Assembly (NCBI GenBank): GCA_963920525.1
Contig: OY986438.1
Coordinates: forward strand, 77,367,560 to 77,431,559
Length of the DNA: 64,000 bases
Reading direction: 5' to 3'
DNA from: Dichetophora obliterata
Taxonomy: Eukaryota > Arthropoda > Insecta > Diptera > Sciomyzidae
Both the position numbers and the translations under genes were made by a program. Numbering within the stretch: position 1 is the stretch's first letter; every line of letters starts with the position of its first letter. This document shows, one piece after another, positions 22,690-34,081 of this stretch. A model generated the notes under the pieces. It ran no database searches and was not told the origin of the DNA. It saw nothing but the letters and a program-made list of their open reading frames with translations.

Positions 22690-23835
22690 TTTTTCTAATA
22701 ATATTCCTTTAAGAAAAACAATACACAAACTTCCATGGTATACAAAGGGTTTGAAAAAACTGAAAAATTTACGCAATAAATGTCGCATGATATTTTTTTG
22801 CTCAAGGTTGCAAAGTTTGGCTTTCATTCAAATTTTCTCGCTTGGTTGGGTTCATACCTAGCTAAAGAGTCTCGTACGTTGTTATTGACAATGCAAGATC
22901 ATCAACAATTTTAACTATGTCAGGGGTTCCCCAAGGTAGTATTCTGGGTCCCTTACTTTTCGTTATTTTTGTAAATGATATCTCGAAATGTTTCCCTACT
23001 GCTCAATTTCTGCTTTATGCAGATGATCTTAAGGTGTTCCATAAAGTCAGAACTCATTTAGATGCTACTCGTCTTCAGTATGATCTAAATAATGTTTTTT
23101 CGTGGTTCAAATTGAACAAATTATCACTAAATCTTGGTAAATGCTACGTAGTATCTTATTATAAATTGCCTTCCCCCATTTTATTCGATTATGCTTTTGA
23201 TACCTCTAAGTAAGTTAGACTATCTGAAATTCGTGACCTGGGTGTAATTTTTGACTCAAGTCTAAGCTTTAGTGCTAATTTAAATCGTATTATCTTCTAG
23301 CGTTTCTTAGGCGTAATAGCGCAGGGTTTGCTAACCCTTACACGCTAAAAACTTTGTACATGTTTCTCGTTAGATCAAGTCTTGGATACGCTTCTTTCAT
23401 CTGGAGCATATTTTACTCTGTACATGTTAATAGATTGGAAAAAGTTCAAAAAAGGTTTTTGAAGTTTGCTTTAGGTTAATTTAATTTTTCCGAACCACTT
23501 TCTTCATATAGGACGCGTCGTTTGTTCATTGGTCTATCCTCTCTTGAGGACAGATGACTTGTACATAGCACTATGTTTATTTACGATTTAATTAATGGTA
23601 ATGTTATCTGCGAATACTTGCTTGAATTGCTATCGTTTAATGTTCCTCAAAGATTGCTCAGAAATTGTAACTATTTTCACATAAACTGTCATAGAACTAA
23701 CTATTCCATTAAAGAGCCAATAAATAGAGTTCTTATAGTTTTGAACAGTATGTATAATACTAACATGCTTGATTTCTCTATGCCGAAATATGCTTTTAAA
23801 AATACCATTTATTTTTTGTTAAATAGTAACTAAGT
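22690..23835 (+). pseudogene. CR1-like LINE ORF2, internally deleted
   Basis: Starts with a piece matching the region after the endonuclease (LPWYTKGLKKLKNLRNKCR near 22735), then jumps to RT motifs: SGVPQGSILGPLLF at 22920, YADDLKVFHK at 23013, and WFKLNKLSLNLGKC. C-terminal HINCHRTNYSIKEPINR is at 23680 and the stop at 23833. Endonuclease and the N-terminal half of RT are missing. It belongs with the ORF1 at 20465-22378. A (TAAA)n tail at 23889-23930 marks the 3' end. Confidence 0.75.
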
Positions 23836-23935
23836 CCTTTTATTATTATTTAAGTTTGCTTAGTCCGTGAGGATCATTGTCCATAGACGTAAATAAATAA
23901 ATAAATAATTAAATAAATAATTAAATAAATATTCC

Positions 23936-26290
23936 TTAGAGTGGGGCCACACCATAAGCTTCTGTCAGCTCAGCTCGCTCTGCGTTAAAGCGTGGGCAGT
24001 TGAAAAGGATTTGCCGAGCATCTTCAATTTCACCCGGACAGTTTGTGCAAAATGGGTCTTCTTCATGGTTAAATCGGTGGAGATACTGTTTGAAACATCC
24101 ATGACCGCTAAAAAGTTGTGTCACATAGAGGTCCACTTCTCCATGCTTCCGATAAGCCCATTTTTTCACGTCTGGGATAAGGGAAAAGGTCCATCTTCCG
24201 TTTTGAGACTGCTCCCAGCGACATTGCCAACACTCATTGCTGCGCAGTCTTTTGTCGGCCTTTGATGCATTTTCGCTAGCTTTGTAGCAGCGCTGGAGTT
24301 CACATGCCAGTATATCGATCGGCTGCATAGCTGCTATTACACCAATAGCGTCATCTGAAATTGTGCGGAACGCACTAGCAACCCTCTATGCGCTGAGACG
24401 ATAAGACGATAAGACGACATATCGAATGCCAGATATGTAGGACAACCTTTGCATAGCATCCGCCCATACTGGTGCTGCATAAAGCATGATGGTGCTCGTA
24501 ACATTTGCTAGTAGTTTTCTTCTGCTGGATCTAGGTCCACCGATATTCGCCATGATGCGCGAAAGTGCACCATTGACCTTCGATGCCTTTTCGCTAACGG
24601 ACATTAGGTGGTCTTTAAAAGACATGCGTGTGTCAATTACAACACAAAGGTAACGCAACTTGGGTTGTGAGGTTATAATATGCCCTTCTGCTTTGAAGGT
24701 GAAACACTCCCTCACTTTATGTGAGCTCAAAAGAACCGCCTCCATTTTTTTGCGCTGCAAGCTTAAGATCAACACTTCGCAGCCACGTCGTAATTCTTGA
24801 AATTGCTTCACTGCATGATGCTTCTAACGTGTGAAGGTGCTTTGCTACTACAACCAGGGCGATGTCATCCGCGTAGCCTCCCAATGAAGTATTCTCAGGG
24901 AGACCAATACGAAAAACGTCATCATACATAACGTTCCAAAAGGTTGGTTCCAGTACTGAGCCTTGTGAGACACCCCGGAATACTTTGTTCCGCTTGACGC
25001 CATCATCAGTGTCGTAAAGCAGCATTCTGTTGCTAAGATAATCGGCGATAATTCGCTGAAGATATTCGTGAATACCGAATGTGCCTAGCGCTTGCAATAT
25101 GCGTGGCCAGTTAGCCGAATTAAAAGCATTTTTAATGTCGAGTGTTACCACTGCGCAGTACTGCTTATCACCCCATTTCCACCTAATGCCACTTGTAGAT
25201 TCGCGAGCTATTGTCATAACTGCCTGGATAGCATCGATGGTCGATTTTCCTCTTATTAACGAAATAATTTGGTCGAAAACCAAATTACCGAGGTTCCGAT
25301 GGCTGTGGCACTTTAGATCCACGCAGTCTGCTCATCACTACTTTGTACGCCTTGCCCCACGGGTCAATATACACCATGTCCCAAAGCCTTTGAAAACTGG
25401 ACTCTTTGCTGTTTTCGATCGCCTTCTTAAGCTGTTTTCGGCATTCCTTAAGGTTTTCATGCAACGATTGCCACTTTGGGCGATTTCGAGCACGCGTTAC
25501 TTTCCTTCGCGCCATAATGCATCGTCTTCTACTTTCGGCAATTTCGTCATTCCACCAGTAGGCCGGTTTCCTGGTTTGCGCTTTCTCCTTCTCGGCATTG
25601 CTGCGTCACATGAGGTTATTATTCGCTGTCGAATGTTTGCCGCCATGTTTGTCGCTCTTTCATCCACTGTTTCTCCCTCATTCCATACAATCTGGAACAC
25701 TTCAGCATCGAAAGCGTGTTGCTTTCATCCCTGCGTCTATGCTTTAATTACCCTTCTCGGGACACATAAATGCTGCAGTTCGATGACAATCGCTCGATGA
25801 TTACTGTGCGTCAATCATCAACATTTCATGCGCTGTTACGCGCAATGGAATTGTGCGCAAACGTGAGATCCACTGCTGACTGTCTATTACCAGCTTCAAA
25901 TGTGTGGTGACCATTGTTGAGAAGCTCAACATCCAGGGTTGCAAGGCATTTCATAAGGAGTGTGCTTCTCCGATTTGTGCTCCTACTACCTCATCTTTTC
26001 GACCAGGCATTAAAATCGCTGGCAATCACTATGGGTAACTTCCCTCGGGCCTCTGCAACAAGCTCCGTTCGAAACCGCTCAAATTGGGTGATGTCCATTT
26101 GGGGTGGCGCAAAGCATAGCACGAAAACAAAAATGTCCCATCGAATTTTGCCCAGGTGAAGCCCGTGTTAGCGGCTGAAGCTTTACTTTGGAAATCCCTG
26201 CCATTAAGGGTCCATATTGAGGCTTTGCGTGGTGCATCTGTCACCCACTCAGAGCCGTTTATGTTGTGGTGCTGCTCACACAAGAGAGCA
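23936..26290 (-). pseudogene. R1-type LINE ORF2, multiply frameshifted
   Basis: Read leftward: endonuclease remnants at 26283-26029, linker at 25700-25285, then RT at 25322-24717 with VTLDIKNAFNSANW, GVSQGSVLEPTFWN and GYADDIALVV. Post-palm region 24811-24386 follows (LRYLCVVIDTRMSFKDH, MLYAAPVWADA), and the C-terminal zinc motif at 24328-23936 (CTNC...RQILFNCP). In GVSQGSVL the Pro of the usual PQGS motif is Ser. At least five frame changes separate the blocks. The layout is that of R1-clade LINEs. Confidence 0.75.
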
Positions 26291-27716
26291 AGATCAAACT
26301 GTCGCTCAAAAATCGTCTGTTGCAGCAGGCCCTGTGCCGCGATGCACAGGTAGGGTGCGATAGGGTGCTCCTATCTATATCCTCTTTGCAGTCCTTAGCT
26401 ATGTGATTGTACTTCCAGCATTTAAAACATCGCTTTGGCGAGTCACTCTCTCGTACTCTGCAGGACACCCACCCAATGCGTTTCCGCTGCACCTTTAGTA
26501 CCTTAACTGCATCTTCTGCCGGTAGACTGACATAAGCCGTTTGCGTACCTTGATATCCCGTTTTGAGGTTTCCTATCGATCCCTCGTCGGGCCGTCGTAT
26601 TTCGAACTGCGCATGTAGTGCGTCACATTCTTCTGCTTTGGTGGTGCCTCATCAAGATCTCTCAGCTGAATAACGATGGAGTGGGTTTTCACCGATACTT
26701 TGGCAGAGTCGCCTAGCCTGTTTGGTATGAACCAGTGTTCTGTTCCGGTACACGCGTAAGCTCCAGTAAAAGGTCGTCTCTCGCGGTACGTCGGATTGCT
26801 TTTACATTCTCTCCAAGAGACTTAAGCGCATCATCGCTTTTTATTTTCCGCAAAATTACGTCTGATTCTCATTTGCGGAAATAATCAAAGCATCCGGCTT
26901 TTACCTGCTTGGGCTTTGTCTTAGGCTTCTTTTTCGGCCAACTTTTTCCCACTTCTGTTTCTTTTTTGGCGGTGGCATGTTTTCTTTTCTGCCTTCAGCT
27001 GGTGCCGCTGTATCTCCAACCTTTGTTGGAATTTCTACGGCGACAGTTCCAGGCAAGATAGGCCCCTTAGTTTCTTTTCTTAGGGTTTGCTTCCTGTTTG
27101 CAGACAAAACTGCTGCATATGTGTGTTTTTTCTGCGGGGTCTCTATATCAGAGTCCGGTGTTCTTTTTTGAGGTGCGACGGTTTGGAGCCATGGTGACGT
27201 TTGAGAGTAGTTATTGCGTCTAATAACCTCTTTAGCGACATCATCATGCTGTTCAATGGCGGTGAGCTCGTAGAGTGCTTTGATGCAATCAATTGCATCT
27301 CGCATTGGCTAATGGATTGAGCGCCTTTTCCCATCCTCAAGCATATCCACAAGTTTCTTAATTTGAGATCAGAGCCTGCAGAAAGACGTTGTGTCTGGCT
27401 TGTAAGATTTTACAGCCTCTGTTGGTTTTTTGGTTGTTTCATCGTTTGATCCGGTGGTTGCGCAAGTTTCCTTGTTTTGCCGGGACTTAACCGGAGATCT
27501 TATCACCTTGGCCTTTTTTTCGAAGGGGTCGCTTGTGAAAGTGCCATCTCTTGCGTCGTTAGTTGGTGTTTTTTAGTAGCTGTATCTGCTGAAACAGCCA
27601 ACTGTGCCACCGCTACAGCATTGCGGTCATTGGATGACGACGACTGGGAGCCCGCTTGCTTACTCCCTAAAGCCGCCGGTACTGGGATCCGACTCCCTGC
27701 ACCGTAGTTTTACTTC
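26259..27716 (-). pseudogene. R1-type LINE ORF1 (gag-like)
   Basis: Read leftward: a Ser/Ala-rich N-terminus (27707-27477), KKHTYAAVLSANRK and a Pro/Lys-rich basic stretch MPPPKKKQKWEKVGRK (27305-26901), and near the C-terminus the zinc knuckle CFKCWKYNHIAKDC at about 26430. Several frames are used. It lies upstream of the ORF2 above in the same orientation, so together they form one degraded LINE of about 3.8 kb. Confidence 0.65.
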
Positions 27717-27932
27717 CTTCTATAACCTTCATTGTGGTTTTATTTTTAGGTTATTCCCTTAGTATTTTATGCATTCTGCCAGGCTGGTTTTAAGGGGCCC
27801 TTCCCTTTAACCCACCCTTCAACCTTTTTTTTATTTTTTTATTATTTTTTCTATTGTTTTTTTTTTATTTATTTTTGATTTTTTTTGTTTAATTTTTTTA
27901 AAAATTTTTTCTGTTTTATTTTTATATATATT

Positions 27933-28324
27933 TGTTTTGTTTTGTTTTTTTTTGTTTTGTTTTGTTTTGTTTTGTTTTGTTTTGTTTTGTTTTGTTTTGT
28001 TTTGTTTTGTTTTGTTTTGTTTTGTTTTGTTTTGTTTTGTTTTGTTTTGTTTTGTTTTGTTTTGTTTTGTTTTGTTTTGTTTTGTTTTGTTTTGTTTTGT
28101 TTTGTTTTGTTTTGTTTTGTTTTGTTTTGTTTTGTTTTGTTTTGTTTTGTTTTGTTTTGTTTTGTTTTGTTTTGTTTTGTTTTGTTTTGTTTTGTTTTGT
28201 TTTGTTTTGTTTTGTTTTGTTTTGTTTTGTTTTGTTTTGTTTTGTTTTGTTTTGTTTTGTTTTGTTTTGTTTTGTTTTGTTTTGTTTTGTTTTGTTTTGT
28301 TTTGTTTTGTTTTGTTTTGTTTTG

Positions 28325-28355
<31 letters not shown>

Positions 28356-28357
28356 TT
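27933..28357. repeat. (TTTTG)n microsatellite, about 80 units
   Basis: From about 27951 to 28347 the sequence is an uninterrupted TTTTG pentamer array (~400 bp), flanked by T-rich and ATTTT-repeat sequence. All three forward frames are open and give Phe/Cys/Val/Leu repeats; these are artefacts, not genes. Confidence 0.98.
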
Positions 28358-28379
28358 TTTATTTTATTTTATTTTATTA

Positions 28380-28690
28380 TTTTACTGGGGTCCGTGGGTT
28401 TGTTAGGCCCAAAGGAAAACGGAATGTTCAACTGCGGGATGCCGTTGATGCTTTTCGGTTGGAAGGAGGGACCGCTTCGGAGAAATGACCCCTAGGCGAC
28501 TGTGGTCCTTCCTCTTCCTGGAAGAGGGACCGCTTCGGGGAAAGGCCCCTAGACGATGACGCATTCGGTCTATCGACTGCAGTCTCTTCTATTCCCAGAA
28601 GGGGGACCATTTCGGGAATCGGTCCCTAGATGACAACGCATTCGGTACTGCCGACTGCGGTCCCTTCCTGAACGAACACCTAGGTTTGAG
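28380..28690. repeat. GC-rich tandem repeats
   Basis: About three diverged units of 60-80 bp begin near 28465, 28523 and 28603 with GGGACC(G/A)(C/T)TTCGGG, followed by CCCCTAG(A/G)CGA and ACGCATTCGGT. Much richer in G+C than its surroundings. It lies beyond the 5' side of the minus-strand LINE and could be that LINE's 5' untranslated repeats. Confidence 0.6.
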
Positions 28691-29050
28691 TACTGTCGAC
28701 CGCTACGGTACATACGCAAATCGCCGCACAATATGGAACAGACCCACGTGTGTGTTTGTGTGTGTGTGACATATTATATATATATATAGTATATTGAAGA
28801 CTCTTCCATGGCTTAAAATATATGACTATGAATAACAACAACACTATATTAAACAACTAAGATAAAAAAAACAAAAGAGAAAGAGATAGAATTAGGAGAA
28901 AATTTTGAAGATTTTATGCTTAAATTCACTTTAATTCGTTATACTTTTAACAGCTAAAGGCAGCGAATTTCATAATCTGATCACGTTCACAAAAAATAAT
29001 CTGCTGGAATTTAAATACTACGCTCATTTGCTCCGTACAAAACATAAAGG
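28691..29050. other. no gene seen
   Basis: Contains a (TG)n run (28749-28766), a (TA)n run (28775-28788) and AT-rich sequence up to the 5'-truncated LINE at 29051. Confidence 0.5.
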
Positions 29051-31306
29051 ATGGACGGTATATTCCCTGCTATGATGCAATGGGGGGAAGATCTCATTGC
29101 ACCTAGGCTGTGGGGTATATTCGTTACTTGCCTAGCGACTGGGTATGTTCCGAGAGTCTGGAGAGAGGCGAAAGTTGTCTTTCTTCCGAAGCCCGGAAAA
29201 AAAGATTATGCGGAGGCGAAGTCGTTCAGACCGATCAGCCTAACATCTTTTCTCTTGAAAACGATGGAAAGAGTGATGGTTGACTGTCTTGAGAGCACCT
29301 CGCTGATGCAAAATCCTCTGAGTAGATGCCAACATGCATATAGAGCAGGTAGGTCTACGGAGAGTGCTCTTCACGAATTGGTAAGAGTGACTGAAAAGGA
29401 GGTATTTTCAGGAGGCATTGCGATGGCCACATTTATGGACATCGAGGGTGTTTTCGACAAAATATGCTTTGGAAGGCTGCGGCAAGCCCTGACAGAACGC
29501 AATGTAAGCCCAATGATAGCAAATTGGGTGGACAATATGCTCAAACACAGGGCTGTCAACATGCAGAATGTTAGAGTAAAGACTAGAGGTAGAGTGAGTA
29601 GAGGATGTCCCCAGGGCGGGGTGTTATCGCCAACCCTGTGGAACATAACTGTGGACTCACTACTGGTTAGACTGGATGAACCGGGCATACACACGATAGG
29701 GTATGCAGATGATATTGCGTTGGTGGTCCGCGGCAAGTTCATTGACACCATCTCTGACATCATGAAGGGAGCACTCCGAATGATGGAGGAGTGGTGTCGA
29801 GAACAAGGCCTTACCGTAAACGCAGGCAAGTCAGACAATATTCTCTTTACTAGAAAGAGGGTAGGCCTGAGGACAGAACCACTCAGACTTTTTGGAGCTG
29901 AAATCAACATGTCCACGAAAGTTAAATATCTAGGGGTAACCCTTGATAGCAAACTGAACTGGAACGAGCATGTAGAAGATAGGATTCAAAGAGCCAAGAG
30001 GGTTCTGTTCCAGTGCAGACGCGTTTGTGGTCTCAAATGGGGGCTAAACCCAGAGGCTATGAAATGGGTTTACACTATGATGGTTAGACCTGTCATCACG
30101 TATGCTTCGGTGATTTGGTGGACAAAAGTCAGCGAGAAAACCATTAAGAAGAGACTGGACAGAGTCCAACGGCTGGCGTGTGTTGGAATAACAGGTGCAA
30201 TACGCACCACTCCAACAAGCGCAATGGAGGTTCTGTTAGGTATGCTGCCGTTGGATTTAGAAATTAAGAAAACAGCGGCGTTGTCAGCCCTCAGGATGTT
30301 GCGAAATGCTACGTGGCATGGGGCAACGGCCCTGCATGGTCATATTCGCATCCTTGATATTGTACAGAGAGATGTCAGGGAGGCGTTTATGCCTATGGAC
30401 GGAAGGCAGAGAGTAAAAATAACAGAAAAATGTTATAAAACTCTTATAACGGATGGAGCCGTTTGTGAAGAAATCGCTGGTAGCGATATCAGTATATTCA
30501 CAGACGGCTCTCTGATGAATGGCCGGGCCGGGGCAGGCGTGTACTCAAAAGAGTTAAGCCTATCCTGTGTACTGAGGTTGGGGAGGTTTGTGTCTGTAAA
30601 CCAGGCAGAAATGCTTGGCGTAGTGCATGCGCTGGACCACCTGATAGATGGCCGGATCAGTGGCAAGAAAATTGTCATCGCTCACGACAATCAGGTTGGC
30701 CATAGAATGTCTTACAAAACTCAATAGGTGCGCCCAGACGAATGAGCTCACACTTATGTGGGTGAGAGGACACTCTGGCATAGAACAGAATGAAGAAGCT
30801 GATTCTTTAGCAAGAGCAGGATCAGCAGAAGAATTCTGTGGACCAGAACCACGTATCGCCATAGGCGACAATATGGTGGCAGGCCTTTTAAACAATGGAC
30901 GGACTTGGAACACAGTACAAGGTGGGAAGAAGCTGTTAATTGCAGGAAATCAAAGGCGGCCGTGAAGTGGTCTCGTAGTGAGGCAGCAAAAGTTATCCGA
31001 TACAATCGAAGGACTTTAAGCTGGCTTACTGCACTGGTCACAGGACACGGTCCCTTCATGTACCATCTCGGGAAGATGACTCTGACCGAGGACGATGCGT
31101 GTACGTTATGCCTAGAGGAGCCGGAAACAGCAGCACACATTCTGTGCCAGTGTCCGGCGCTGGCAAGCATAAGATTGACCACTCTGGGACGCCCATTTAT
31201 TGGCGAAGCCGAGATTGGTCAACTAACCTATAAGGATATGCTTGAGGTGACAAAGGATGCTTACACAAGGAGCATCATGCTCACGTACGAGTACTCCGAG
31301 CAGTAG
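29051..31306 (+). pseudogene. LINE ORF2 with RT and RNase H (5'-truncated)
   Basis: The 558-aa frame starts inside the RT (truncated at the 5' side, so the endonuclease is gone). RT motifs: VVFLPKPGKKDY at 43, SFRPISL at 58, catalytic FMDIEG (D130), GCPQGGVLSPTLWN at 185-198, YADD at 218-221. RNase H: IFTDGS near 483, QAEMLG near 518. A frameshift near 30690 moves the last RNase H block (WVRGHSGIEQNEEADSLA) to another frame, and a second near 30925 precedes a C-terminal CCHC motif (CTLC-x8-H-x4-C). All visible catalytic residues are intact. Probably the I/LOA/Loner group; 3' tail of TAT/ATT repeats at 31370-31395. Confidence 0.85.
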
Positions 31307-31377
31307 TACCCTTTGTTCAATGGGGGACGAAAAGGGACCCACTGTGGTCTGCTTCGGCAAATCCCCAACTTATTATA

Positions 31378-31990
31378 TTATATTATTATTAAATAATTAT
31401 GACTAGGAATAATGAGGTTCATGTTTCTTGCTGATATACAAAACTGAAATTTGCTAAATAAGTAATCAGGAGTTTGTGTATTCATTAAATTATGTAAGAA
31501 AATACAATTTCTGGCATCAAAGTAATTTAAAATATTGCATCCAAGCAATTGATTGCTCAAATGGCTTACCCGGTCAAATTTTTTAAGATCATTATCGTAT
31601 CTTATTGCATTATTAAATGCAAGTTGTAGCTAATGGCTTGACCTGGAATCAGGGTTACTGTATACCACCTCGGAGTATGAAATTATCGGCATTATGAGCT
31701 GGATAACTAACTTATTTCTGGTATCACCAGGCACAAATGATGCAGTTCGTCTCAAGTTTCTAAGGATGTCATACACCTTGCAAATAACGGAATTTATATG
31801 GTCATCACAAGTGAGAGAAGAGTTAATGTAGAATCCGAGATTTTTAACCTTCGTAACAAAATTTAGCCCAACACCATTAAGAATAATTGTCGGTATATTA
31901 TAAAGGGGTAGCATTTTTTCTTAATCGGCAAGACACATGACTTGAGAGGATTGAGTTCAAGCATATTAGCCTTAGCCCAATCTTAAACAA
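31378..31990 (-). pseudogene. LINE post-palm fragment
   Basis: Minus-strand frames encode VKNLGFYINSSLTCDDHI and TRNKLVIQLIMPIISYSEVVY (31914-31630), then SHLSNQLLGCNILNYFDAR (31590-31378). This is the thumb and following region of a Jockey-type reverse transcriptase. Catalytic parts are missing. It is joined tail-to-tail with the LINE at 29051-31306. Confidence 0.6.
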
Positions 31991-32018
31991 TGCTCAAATC
32001 TTTATTCAACTTTAATCA

Positions 32019-32405
32019 AAGTGGGAAATGTATGATTTTTACTATGATTACATGATTCCAAAATTTTTTAAAAACTTGGGTTTGTGCTATTTGGATACAG
32101 GTTCATTCATTTATTCAATCAAAACTTATGGTTTTCATAATGATATAAAAACAGACATTCATTTAAAAATTTATACATCTGATTATAAAGTTGATAATCC
32201 ATATAACATTGAACGAACAAATAAAAAAGTTTTAGGGTTTATGAATGATGAAAATAGTGGTAAGATAAAGAAGGAATTCATTGGATTAAGATCTAAAATG
32301 TATTCGATTAGTGTTGAAGGTGATAATGACATCAAAATAGCTAATGGTGTTAAAAAATCAGCATTGATGTCTCTTGGTATTAATGATTATAAAAAGTCTT
32401 TATGA
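32019..32405 (+). pseudogene. Polinton DNA polymerase B, C-terminal fragment
   Basis: Encodes KWEMYDFYYDYMIPKF, LCYLDTGSFIYSIKT, DNPYNIERTNKKVLG, NSGKIKKEFIGLRSKMYS and a C-terminus ending with the stop at 32403-32405. This is the end of a protein-primed family B polymerase as carried by Polintons. The catalytic Y-x-DTD motif reads DTG, so the second metal-binding Asp is lost. No upstream palm or exonuclease part is present: the sequence before 31990 belongs to a LINE fragment. Confidence 0.85.
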
Positions 32406-32949
32406 TAAGAAAATTTATTATAATAAAATGTATACATTTAGGTCTAATACCACGTTTATACTACGGCATAAATGACTTAATTTGCCATAAATTACTTCAC
32501 TTAAATCAACTGCGTTCAAACTAGCTCTTCGTAATATGTTTTGACAGTTCGTTGGCAATTCATATATTTGCTAATTTTGTGGCAAAAGTAAATAAAGCAA
32601 AGAAAGTAACTATGCAATCGCAAGGCATTAATGTGAATTTAAACAGTTTTTGTTTTATTTAGCATGTCCGACCATGAAAAAGTGATAAGTTTCCACTATT
32701 TTTAATTTTTATATATATGTATATATATACTGACCCACTATGTACTTAAAATTTTAAAAAACAAATAAAAAGTTCCATAGTTGCTTTTTAATTTTCAAAA
32801 TCCTATACTGTAACATGTTGGTTATCTTATTGTCTTTCAAACGAGATAAAAATGATTAATGTTGGATGAAATGGGAGCACTTTGTATGACGGCAGAAATA
32901 TATATGGGAATCAGTGTCTTACGATGGAAAAAAAACAAAAAGTAAGCTG

Positions 32950-33350
32950 CTTTTACCTTCTTAGCAGTTCAAGGTTTCTAATACCGAATTTAGACATAAC
33001 TTCGAGCGTTTGCTTAAGCGCACGTTCTGCACGTACTCTTTTAATTTTCCCGGTTGTGACAAGTCAATAACCGTTGATGCAGGACGACACTGTTGTGTTA
33101 GTCCCAGCTGGCCAGCATCAAAGGCTAGGCATCGTTTATCGTTTATATGCTCAGCTTTACCATAACAACGAAGAGCAGCCAAGTATTTCACACAAATTGC
33201 CACTGTTTATGACAGTATTGTCATTTGATTTCATACGACTTTTGTATGGCCTTCTCATTGTTGGCATTGCAGGCTAGACCATAAACAGTGTCGGTTGGTA
33301 GAGCTATAACTTCGCCCGATTGTAAGCAACTTCGTGCTTGATTACAGCAT
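32950..33350 (-). pseudogene. YRDC: YRDC (tRNA threonylcarbamoyl synthase) fragment
   Basis: Read leftward from about 33345: SGEVIALPTDTVYGLACNAN, the conserved start of the YrdC/Sua5 domain, then EKAIQKSYEIK. After a frameshift near 33215 comes MAICVKYLAALRCYGKAEHI. The central half of the domain is missing: INDK joins almost directly to FDAGQLGLT...ASTVIDLSQPGK, the C-terminal block. YRDC makes threonylcarbamoyl-AMP for the t6A modification of tRNA. The piece is fused head-on to the end of the POLR3K fragment, with no intergenic gap, so it is a captured, deleted fragment without function. Confidence 0.8.
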
Positions 33351-33691
33351 TTGTAAAATGTGGTCATAGGTTCATCAGCAGGGCGCGTTTGCATCTGCAT
33401 AAAATAAGCATGTTTGTTTGAGCACAAACCGGACAATCAGCATAAGTTGAATCTACGTTCTCCCAAGAAGATGGCCCATAACATGATCCACTTCCTATAA
33501 CATTGCCGGAATTTTAATAATAGTTCGTCTAAAATACTTGGAGCACTACTCACCCTTAGCAGTGGAAAGGTACGTGTTGAAATGTTTTAATTGATGTTGC
33601 AAATGTAAGGACTTGTATTGCATGAAAAGCGATGACCTGTAGAGTCTTCCTCTACCATTAAAATATTACCGCAAGTCGGACAGAACAACAT
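33351..33691 (-). pseudogene. POLR3K: POLR3K (RNA polymerase III subunit C11) fragment
   Basis: From the ATG at 33691 leftward: MLFCPTCGNILMVEE, HRFSCNTSPY (second Cys of that pair is Ser), ISTRTFPLLR. A 59-bp intron-like block (33495-33553, GTGAGT..TATAG) follows, then exon 2 with SWENVDSTYADCPVC, YFMQMQTRPADEPMTTFYKCCN. This is the N-terminal zinc ribbon and C-terminal TFIIS-like ribbon of the Pol III subunit that handles termination and RNA cleavage. The presence of the intron shows capture at DNA level. Stops and frame changes break it, and the last ~10 residues are replaced by YRDC. Confidence 0.85.
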
Positions 33692-33947
33692 TGTGAACTT
33701 TGAGTTTTGGTCAGTTTTGGTTATTTACAAAAATGACAGCTTGTGATGCGATTTCTTCGATTATTTATCGAAAAAACTAGTGCTGACACCGATTGCATCT
33801 TAATTTAAATGGTAATTTATGATAAATTACTTAATTTCGAATTAATTTCATTGACAGTTTTTCCACGGCGAAATTACTTAATTTGGTCATGATTTATGCA
33901 TAAATTAAGAATGAGCCGTAAACTACGATAGTGAGAACATGGTATAA

Positions 33948-34073
33948 GATACATAAATTATATACACAGCAAATTTATAAAATTGTGTTAAGTTATTTAG
34001 ATCCGCGTTTAAATCATTTGATCTTGAAAATGATGATAATGACACTGATAATTATAATGTTAATAATGATACC
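33948..34073 (+). pseudogene. Polinton-associated small ORF, split by the hAT
   Basis: HKLYTQQIYKIVLSYLD is encoded here and again, inverted, near 43440-43500 (IKQIYKIVLSYLDDKRF). It continues as FDLENDDNDTDNYNVNNDT and, beyond the hAT at 37434, DPDQSIRYNLCKIILSKFD. Function unknown. It follows directly on the PolB end once the TAA element is removed. Confidence 0.5.
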
Positions 34074-34081
34074 ATTGCAGT

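Larger units (their letters stand above)
32448..33944. mobile_element. 1.5-kb TAA-flanked element carrying host gene fragments
   Basis: Flanked by TAA at 32445-32447 and 33945-33947. Its ends are imperfect inverted repeats: TACCACGTTTATACTA against the complement of the right end TACCATGTTCTCACTA. The uninterrupted target (CATTTAGGTCTAAGATACA) survives in inverted form near 43480-43505, which proves the boundaries. A 3-bp TAA duplication with short inverted ends fits PIF/Harbinger elements. Instead of a transposase, it carries minus-strand pieces of POLR3K and YRDC. Confidence 0.75.

Noticed and set aside
27885..28495. Three long overlapping open frames of Phe/Cys/Val/Leu repeats
   Set aside because: They are translations of the TTTTG microsatellite; a pentamer without stops is open in all frames.
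32882..33277. Plus-strand frames in the TAA element
   Set aside because: They are opposite the clear YRDC and POLR3K minus-strand readings.
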